From NCBI RefSeq assembly GCF_040049275.1, contig NZ_JBDZDT010000002.1, forward strand, positions 558,001 through 622,000: DNA of 64,000 nucleotides, written 5' to 3'. The notes below the pieces were generated by a model, which was not told where the DNA came from, searched no databases, and saw only the letters and a program-made list of their open reading frames with translations. This DNA comes from Aquabacter sp040049275. Lineage in GTDB: Bacteria > Pseudomonadota > Alphaproteobacteria > Rhizobiales > Xanthobacteraceae. Position numbers and translations under genes: made by a program. How positions within the stretch are numbered: position 1 is the first letter of the stretch; the number at the start of each line of letters is the position of its first letter. Of this stretch, positions 50,475-64,000 are shown in pieces.

Positions 50475-50512
50475 GCGGCCCCGGATTGATCCGGGGCCGC
50501 TTGCTCCGTTTC
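50475..50512 (+). terminator. Attenuator/partial terminator between rplL and rpoB
   Basis: GCGGCCCCGGA and TCCGGGGCCGC form an 11-bp stem, then TTGCTCCGTTT. A partial terminator at this site is known in other bacteria. Confidence 0.7.
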
Positions 50513-50702
50513 GGCGGGGCGGTGTGAAGACGGTTCTCCAGGCAGCCTTTGACCGGCTGCCCGGCGAGCCGTTTCGGTGCGGAAAGGGATGGCTTCATGC
50601 CCTCAACCTTTCCGCCGTGGCGGTGATGGGTCAGAGGGCCGGCGCGGATGCCTTTCTTCGAGAAAGGCCGGGCCCCAGGGACCAGGACGGACGAGGATCG
50701 AG

Positions 50703-54833
<4,131 letters not shown>

Positions 54834-54955
54834 GGCCACGCTTTTAGGGGCGGAGGCGTCGCGCCTCCGCCAGTCGCCGCTGCGCTTATGAATTTTCCGG
54901 CCGGTACCCCTCAGCGGCAAGAGGGGAGGTTCCGGCCGAGCCGAAGGAGATGGCC

Positions 54956-59134
<4,179 letters not shown>

Positions 59135-59162
59135 TCCTCACGGGATCTGTGAAAACGACGTT

Positions 59163-59190
59163 GAGAGCCGCCTTCGGGCGGCTCTTTTCG
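59163..59190 (+). terminator. Terminator of the rpoBC operon
   Basis: AGAGCCGCC, TTCG loop, GGCGGCTCT, then TTTCGTTT. Confidence 0.85.
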
Positions 59191-59343
59191 TTTGGGAGCC
59201 ACGCTGGTCGGACAGGGGATATCGGGTTGGCCCGGCGATGAATTTCATCTCTCCTGCTATGGGAGGTTTCCGAGCTTCCCTGCATCACGCCCGGTCCGTG
59301 ACAGGGGCGCCCGCCGGCGCGCCGGGGAACGAGGATTGGAGAG

Positions 59344-59847
59344 ATGGCCTACGCCTACAAGATGACGAAGACGCCGGTCGGCCTCCTGAAGCTCGTGGCA
59401 AGCGATATGGGCCTGGCGGCGATCCTCTGGGAGAATGACGACCCGCGAAGGGTGCGTCTCGGCCCTCTCGTTGAGGTTCCGGACCATCCCATCCTGCTGG
59501 AGACCGAGCAGCAGCTCGGCGCCTATTTCGCGGGGCGGCTGAAGGCCTTCACCGTACCGCTCGATTTCAAGGGCACCGCTTTCCAGAAGAGTGTCTGGGC
59601 AGCGCTCCTGACGATCCCGTTCGGCAAGACCCGCAGCTATGGCGAGATCGCCCGGCAGATCGGCAAGCCCACGGCTTTCCGGGCGGTGGGCGCTGCAAAT
59701 GGCAGGAACCCTATCTCCATCATCGCGCCCTGCCACCGGGTGGTGGGATCGACGGGCGCGCTCACCGGGTTCGCCGGCGGCCTTGAAGTGAAGGAGCGCC
59801 TGCTCGGGATCGAGAGCGGGATAAGCGTGGAAGACGACCGCCCATAG
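59344..59847 (+). CDS. ogt: Methylated-DNA--protein-cysteine methyltransferase (Ogt-like)
   Basis: 167 aa. N-terminal ribonuclease-like domain, then the DNA-binding and active-site region: FQKSVWAALLTIPFGKTRSYGEIARQIG (helix-turn-helix), AVGAANGRNPISIIAPCHRVVGSTGALTGFAGG with the acceptor Cys130 in PCHRV. It repairs O6-alkylguanine by transferring the alkyl group to itself. No Ada N-terminal domain, so it is an Ogt-type enzyme. Confidence 0.9.
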   Translation: MAYAYKMTKTPVGLLKLVASDMGLAAILWENDDPRRVRLGPLVEVPDHPILLETEQQLGAYFAGRLKAFTVPLDFKGTAFQKSVWAALLTIPFGKTRSYGEIARQIGKPTAFRAVGAANGRNPISIIAPCHRVVGSTGALTGFAGGLEVKERLLGIESGISVEDDRP

Positions 59848-59852
59848 CAAAA

Positions 59853-59875
59853 GAGCCGCCCGGGAAGGGCGGCTC
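59853..59875. terminator. Bidirectional terminator between ogt and the metalloprotease
   Basis: GAGCCGCCC and GGGCGGCTC form a 9-bp stem; TTTTGC follows on the reverse strand, CAAGCTTT on the forward. Confidence 0.75.
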
Positions 59876-59900
59876 CAAGCTTTGGTGGTGAGGCGTACGC

Positions 59901-62012
59901 TCAGACGAGGAGCAGGCCGCTCAGATCGGTGTGGATGCTGAAGACCACGTCCTGGAAGTCGTTGTCGCCGGCGCTGGTCGCCACGTCCTCGAAGCCGATC
60001 CGCAGGAAGTCTCCGCCCACAGAGGTGCCGGAGAGGACGTGCTGCTCGTCCCCCGCATTGAGGTCCGCGAAGGAGTGGAAGATCTGGGCGCCGTCGAGGA
60101 GCCCACGGCTGGCGCTGTAGAGCACCGGAGGCGCTCCGGCATCGATGTCCGCCGGGTGCGACGCGTCCGATCCGACGAAGGAGAGATCGTCCGGCAGGCC
60201 GCCATAGAGGCTGAAGCCGTTCTGGATTAGGAAGAAGCCTATGTGCTCGCCGGCGTCCGGCGTGCCGATATCGATGAGGTGGGACGCGTTGCCGGCCGCC
60301 AGCGTGTTCGCGAATGCCAGATGCACGTCCGAGATCGTGCCGTCCACGGACACCGTGTAGTAGCCCAGCATGTTGCTGTAGTTCGAGACCGCGGACTCCA
60401 TCTGCATGGAGAAGCCGACGGTGCCGTCGCCGGTGAGGAACGGCGCGTTGGCGATGCCGTTGACGGCGGCGAGATTGACGCTCACCCCTTCCGACAGGGT
60501 CGGCAGGAAGTTCACGTAGCTGAGCTCGGTGTGCGAATCGGCACCGCCGCGGGCGGCCGCCATGAAGTCGCCGCCGCTGAAATTCCCACGCAGCTCGAAG
60601 GACGAGCCGTGGGTAGTGATCAGGGTAGAATCGGCGGTCGTCGTGACGGCGAGGCTCGAATGGGCGAGAAGAATCCCCTGGATGTCAACCCTGTTGTTCA
60701 CGCCGAGATCCATGACCACGTCGCCGTTCAGGTCGGCGAGCTGGTCGCGCAGCACATTGGACCCGGCATCGAACTGCACGAGGTCCGCGCCCGCGCCGCC
60801 GCTGATGGTGTCGTTGCCGCGGCCGCCGAAGATGGTGTCGTTCCCGGCATTGGCAGAGATGGTGTTGTCGGCTTCGTTGCCGACGATGGTGTCGCTGCCG
60901 ACGCCGGTGATGACGCTGCTCACCAGCGAGCGCTGGTCGCCATTGTAGAGAAGGGCGTTGTAGATGTTGCCTTGCGCCTGATACTGCGCCGTGCCCGCGG
61001 GCACGGCGTTGTTGAGATCGGCAATCTGGCTTTGCGAGAAGGCCAGCCAATGTCCGGGCCGCAGGTCAACTTCCTGGTTCTCGCTGAAATTGCTGAGGTC
61101 GTAGGTGGAGGCCGCGCCCCCCGTCCACACGGTGGAGAAGATCTTGCCGGTGCTGCTGACGCCGGTGTCCGCCGCGGGCACGCCGTTGATGTATTGCTGG
61201 CCGGTGACCGGATCCCAGGTATAGATCGCCTCGGTGCCGACCTTGTCGAAATTGGCGCCGTAATAGGCCTGCAGCGCCGCGATATCGTACATCATGTAGC
61301 TCTGCGGCGCCGAGCCGACCCAGGCCTCCGTGGCGCCGTTGGTGTCGGCGCCAAAGTAGCTGGCATAGGTCATGACCGAGAATTCGTTGTCATTCACCGT
61401 TGCAGCAAGGGCGCCGTTATAGGTGGTGTCGTGCCCGTGCTTCAGGCCGAAGGCGTGCCCCATCTCGTGCATGATCGTGTTGAAATGATCAGTGCCGAAA
61501 TAGTTGGCGGGGGGATTGCCGTTGCCGCCGAGATAGGTGTCGCCCGCGGTGCGGCTGTCGCTGGGTGCGTAGGAGCCGCTATTGGCCGGGAACCGGGATT
61601 CCGAACCGCCTTCGCCATATTGCGCGAAGCGGAACGCGGCGTCCTGCGCCGAGCCGGAATTCACCTCGACGAACGTCAGGTTGGTGTAGGACGAGACGAG
61701 GTCGAAGGCCGTGTGCACCGCGGCCTTCTGGGCGGCGGTCAATTCCTGGAAGGTGTTGAGGACCTGGGAGCCGGGATATCCCCCCGCGGCATTGGTATAG
61801 TCGGTCGCGCTGGTGGGGAAGGAATAGGTGATGGTGGTGGCAGCCTGGAGCCCGCCATAAGACGTCGTCCAGCGATAATCCATCATCACCGAGCGGATGT
61901 TGGGATCAAGGCTGGAGGAATCGAACGCGCCCCCATAGAGGCCGCCCTTGGGCAGCGAAAAGACGGCGGGAATCCACCCTTCAGCGTCGGTATCTGCGAT
62001 GTCGGCTGGCAT
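59901..62012 (-). CDS. Serralysin-type RTX metalloprotease with DUF4114 C-terminus
   Basis: 703 aa from the ATG at 62012 with GGGGGAG upstream. Zinc-binding HEMGHAFGLKHGH at 182-194 and Met-turn SVMTYASY at 212-219 define an M10B metalloprotease. RTX repeats GGRGNDTISGGAGADLV at about 395-445 bind calcium. The last about 150 residues (HIGFFLIQNG..., FEDVATSAGDNDFQDVVF) match DUF4114, uncommon in classical serralysins. There is no classical signal peptide; type I secretion is expected from the RTX and the C-terminus, but no ABC exporter genes are nearby. Confidence 0.85.
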   Translation of the reverse strand: MPADIADTDAEGWIPAVFSLPKGGLYGGAFDSSSLDPNIRSVMMDYRWTTSYGGLQAATTITYSFPTSATDYTNAAGGYPGSQVLNTFQELTAAQKAAVHTAFDLVSSYTNLTFVEVNSGSAQDAAFRFAQYGEGGSESRFPANSGSYAPSDSRTAGDTYLGGNGNPPANYFGTDHFNTIMHEMGHAFGLKHGHDTTYNGALAATVNDNEFSVMTYASYFGADTNGATEAWVGSAPQSYMMYDIAALQAYYGANFDKVGTEAIYTWDPVTGQQYINGVPAADTGVSSTGKIFSTVWTGGAASTYDLSNFSENQEVDLRPGHWLAFSQSQIADLNNAVPAGTAQYQAQGNIYNALLYNGDQRSLVSSVITGVGSDTIVGNEADNTISANAGNDTIFGGRGNDTISGGAGADLVQFDAGSNVLRDQLADLNGDVVMDLGVNNRVDIQGILLAHSSLAVTTTADSTLITTHGSSFELRGNFSGGDFMAAARGGADSHTELSYVNFLPTLSEGVSVNLAAVNGIANAPFLTGDGTVGFSMQMESAVSNYSNMLGYYTVSVDGTISDVHLAFANTLAAGNASHLIDIGTPDAGEHIGFFLIQNGFSLYGGLPDDLSFVGSDASHPADIDAGAPPVLYSASRGLLDGAQIFHSFADLNAGDEQHVLSGTSVGGDFLRIGFEDVATSAGDNDFQDVVFSIHTDLSGLLLV

Positions 62013-62237
62013 GACTCCCCCAAAAAAGAAGAAAGAATATGTAACAATGAGATGGCGCGGATCGCGCATCGCGAGTGACCGTAATGGCTTACTTTATACT
62101 GTCAAGAAGCAGATGCAGGGCTTCGTGCCGCAAGATCGGCGGGAATACGATGCATTTTTGTCACAAATGATCTGGGGTTGCTCTGGGGTATAGCCTCGCG
62201 AATCGCGATCTAGCTAGAGCGGGGCAATTGCGAAAAA

Positions 62238-63623
62238 CTATACTGGAAGCCGCAGCGTCGCTTTCAGCCCGCCCATGGGGCTGTCCGCCAGGATGATGTC
62301 GCCCCCGTGCGCCCGCGCGATGTCGCGGGCGATGGAGAGGCCGAGGCCAGTGCCGCCGGCATCCTGGTTGCGGGCATCGTCCAGCCTGAGGAAGGGGCGG
62401 AACACCTCTTCGCGCATCTCCGCTGGAACGCCGGGGCCGTCATCGTCCACCGAGACCATGAGCCAGCGGGCATCGCGCGTGCCGGTGATCTCCAGGGAGC
62501 GGGCATAGCGCACCGCATTGCCCACGAGATTGCCGATGCAGCGGCGCAGCGAATCCGCCTTCACATGCACCAGAGGCGGGCCCATGAAGCTGGACGTCGC
62601 CTGCGCGCCCGAGCGCTCGGCATTGGTGCGCAGCTCCTCGATCACCTGCGCCATGTCGGTGAGCGCGCTCTGCTCGCCTGGATCGCCGCGGGCGAAGGCG
62701 AGATAGGCTTCCAGCATGCCCTGAAGCTCATCCACATCCTTGCGCAGCGCGTCCACCTCCGGCCCCTCGGGCAGGAAGGCGAGCTCCAGCCGGAAGCGGG
62801 TGAGGATGGTGCGCATGTCGTGGGAGACGCCCGCCAGCATGGTGGTGCGCTGCTCGATCTGCCGCTCGATGCGCCGCTTCATCTCCAGGAAGACCACCGC
62901 CGCGCGCCGCACCTCGCGGGCGCCGCGCGGGCGGAAATTCTCCACATCGCGCCCTTTGCCGAACGCCTCGGCGGCGTCCGCGAGATTCTCGATGGGACGG
63001 ATCTGGTTGCGCAGGAACAGGATGGCGACGGTGAGCAGCACCAAGGAGGTGCCCACCATCCAGAGCAGGAAGATGTGGGTGTTGGAGGCATAGGCGGAGC
63101 TGCGCGGCGCGAAGATGCGCAGCACCGCGTCCGGCATCTGGACCCGCACCTCGATGAGGTCCGAGCGGCCCACCGTGTCCACCCAATAGGGCTGCTTGAT
63201 GCGCTCGGCGATCTCGTTGGAGAGGAAGCTGTCGAGGATGGAGAAGAAGGGCCGGCTGCCGGCGGCGGGGAGGGGGCCGGGCGGCAGCACGTCCACCGCG
63301 AGCTGAAGGTCCTGCCAGGCGATGCGGCGGATGGCGGCGCCTTCCTTCTCCTCGGGCAAAGCGGCGTAGAGCGAGACCACGGCGGCGACATCGCGGCTCA
63401 CGGCGGCGGAGAGTCGCCGCGTGACCATGTTGTAGTGGCGCTCCATGAAGACGAACGCCACCACGGACTGGAGCAGCACCATGGGGATGACGATGATGAG
63501 CAGGGAGCGCGGATAGAGGCCTTTGGGCGTGATGCGGTTGAACCACGCACCGAACCGCCCGTTGAGCTCGCGCACGCGCGCCCAGAAGCGCCTGCGCTCC
63601 GTGCCTTGGCCCCCTGCCAGCAT
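62238..63623 (-). CDS. Sensor histidine kinase, EnvZ-like
   Basis: 461 aa from the ATG at 63623 (GTG at 63626 is possible). TM1 at about 38-60 and TM2 at about 183-205 bracket a periplasmic sensor of about 120 residues. HAMP, then H-box LAGVSHDMRTILTRFRLELAFLP with H268, N box NLVGNAVRYA, G1 DDDGPGVP and G2 GTGLGLSIA. It phosphorylates the OmpR-type regulator whose stop codon overlaps this start (TGATG). The stimulus is unknown. Confidence 0.9.
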   Translation of the reverse strand: MLAGGQGTERRRFWARVRELNGRFGAWFNRITPKGLYPRSLLIIVIPMVLLQSVVAFVFMERHYNMVTRRLSAAVSRDVAAVVSLYAALPEEKEGAAIRRIAWQDLQLAVDVLPPGPLPAAGSRPFFSILDSFLSNEIAERIKQPYWVDTVGRSDLIEVRVQMPDAVLRIFAPRSSAYASNTHIFLLWMVGTSLVLLTVAILFLRNQIRPIENLADAAEAFGKGRDVENFRPRGAREVRRAAVVFLEMKRRIERQIEQRTTMLAGVSHDMRTILTRFRLELAFLPEGPEVDALRKDVDELQGMLEAYLAFARGDPGEQSALTDMAQVIEELRTNAERSGAQATSSFMGPPLVHVKADSLRRCIGNLVGNAVRYARSLEITGTRDARWLMVSVDDDGPGVPAEMREEVFRPFLRLDDARNQDAGGTGLGLSIARDIARAHGGDIILADSPMGGLKATLRLPV

Positions 63624-64000
63624 CACGGCGTCACCACGAGGCGATAGCCGATCCCCCGAACGGTCTGGACGTGGACCGGATTGGTGGGGTCGCGCTCGAT
63701 CTTCCGGCGCAGCCGGTTGACCTGCACATCCACCGCCCGCTCGCTCGCCGTGCCGTTGCCGGCCAGAGCGAGGCGCGGAACCGTGTCGCCCGGCGCTTCG
63801 GCCAGCGCCCGGAGCATGTCGCGCTCGCGCTCGGTGATGCGCACCGGCTCCCCGCCGCGCAAAAGCTCGCCCCGGCCGAGATGGAAGCTGAAATCGCCGA
63901 AGCGCACTTCCTCGATGGCCTTTTGCGGGGCGGGGGCGGCGCGCTTCAGGATGGAGCCCACGCGCAGCAGCAGCTCGCGCGGCTCGAAGGGTTTGCCGAG
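63623..64000 (-). CDS. OmpR-family response regulator, C-terminal part
   Basis: The frame runs off the window edge; the last 125 codons are visible. They start LGKPFEPRELLLRVGSILKR (the end of a receiver domain, with the conserved K-P-F) and continue into the winged-helix DNA-binding domain: ELLRGGEPVRITERERDMLRALA, ERAVDVQVNRLRRKIERDP, VHVQTVRGIGYRLV. It should act as transcription factor for the kinase at 62238-63623. Confidence 0.9.
   Translation of the reverse strand, partial: LGKPFEPRELLLRVGSILKRAAPAPQKAIEEVRFGDFSFHLGRGELLRGGEPVRITERERDMLRALAEAPGDTVPRLALAGNGTASERAVDVQVNRLRRKIERDPTNPVHVQTVRGIGYRLVVTP

Overview
The window looks like the chromosome of a GC-rich alphaproteobacterium, probably Hyphomicrobiales (Xanthobacter/Azorhizobium-like; the genus is a guess). 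Support: housekeeping proteins of alphaproteobacterial type, a perfect GTTC-N7-GTTC LexA box (the alphaproteobacterial form), DUF982 and Rha/KilAC proteins common in that class, and a tRNA-Tyr/tRNA-Gly/tuf/tRNA-Trp/secE/nusG/rplKAJL/rpoBC locus.

Positions 1 to about 39,314 are most of a contractile-tailed (myovirus-type) prophage whose left end, including any integrase and CI-type repressor, lies outside the window. From left to right: an early operon of overlapping genes (KilA-N protein, GIY-YIG-like protein, two DNA methyltransferases, LexA-type DNA-binding protein, replication-type proteins, and a NusG paralogue ending at a terminator); small regulatory and membrane genes; packaging and head genes (small and large terminase, DUF1073 portal, MuF-like protein); an inserted regulatory island (13.2-16.6 kb) with two divergent Arc/Mnt-type repressors, three shared palindromes and two Rha/KilAC antirepressors; then protease/scaffold, cement protein, DUF2184 capsid protein, connectors, DUF3383 sheath, tail tube, a tail-assembly chaperone with a canonical -1 slippery site, tape measure, baseplate, spike and tail-spike genes. 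An approximately 650-base hairpin-rich stretch without a credible gene lies between the tail genes and the lysis genes (GH108 endolysin, holin). The right end holds an SOS-type island: a SRAP/YedK operon and a divergent three-gene operon share the LexA box. A secreted nuclease gene and a 40-base 5' half of tRNA-Thr(TGT) mark the right attachment junction.

From about 39.36 kb to the end is host DNA: a GYD-domain protein, a long-loop MFS transporter, an RlmB-type rRNA methyltransferase, a ModA-like binding protein, tRNA-Tyr, tRNA-Gly, tuf, tRNA-Trp, secE, nusG, the ribosomal protein genes rplK, rplA, rplJ and rplL, and rpoB and rpoC; then a DNA repair methyltransferase, a serralysin-type RTX metalloprotease and an OmpR/EnvZ-type two-component pair cut by the window edge.

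The main candidate for something undescribed is the structured region at 33.44-34.08 kb, which has the size, position and folding potential of a large ornate phage RNA. Other items worth checking are the LexA-controlled SRAP island, the P22 immI-like switch inside the head operon, a phage-borne NusG with a hairpin-containing 3' region, a cytosine methyltransferase with eight repeats of about 33 residues, and clustered direct repeats inside the small terminase gene.
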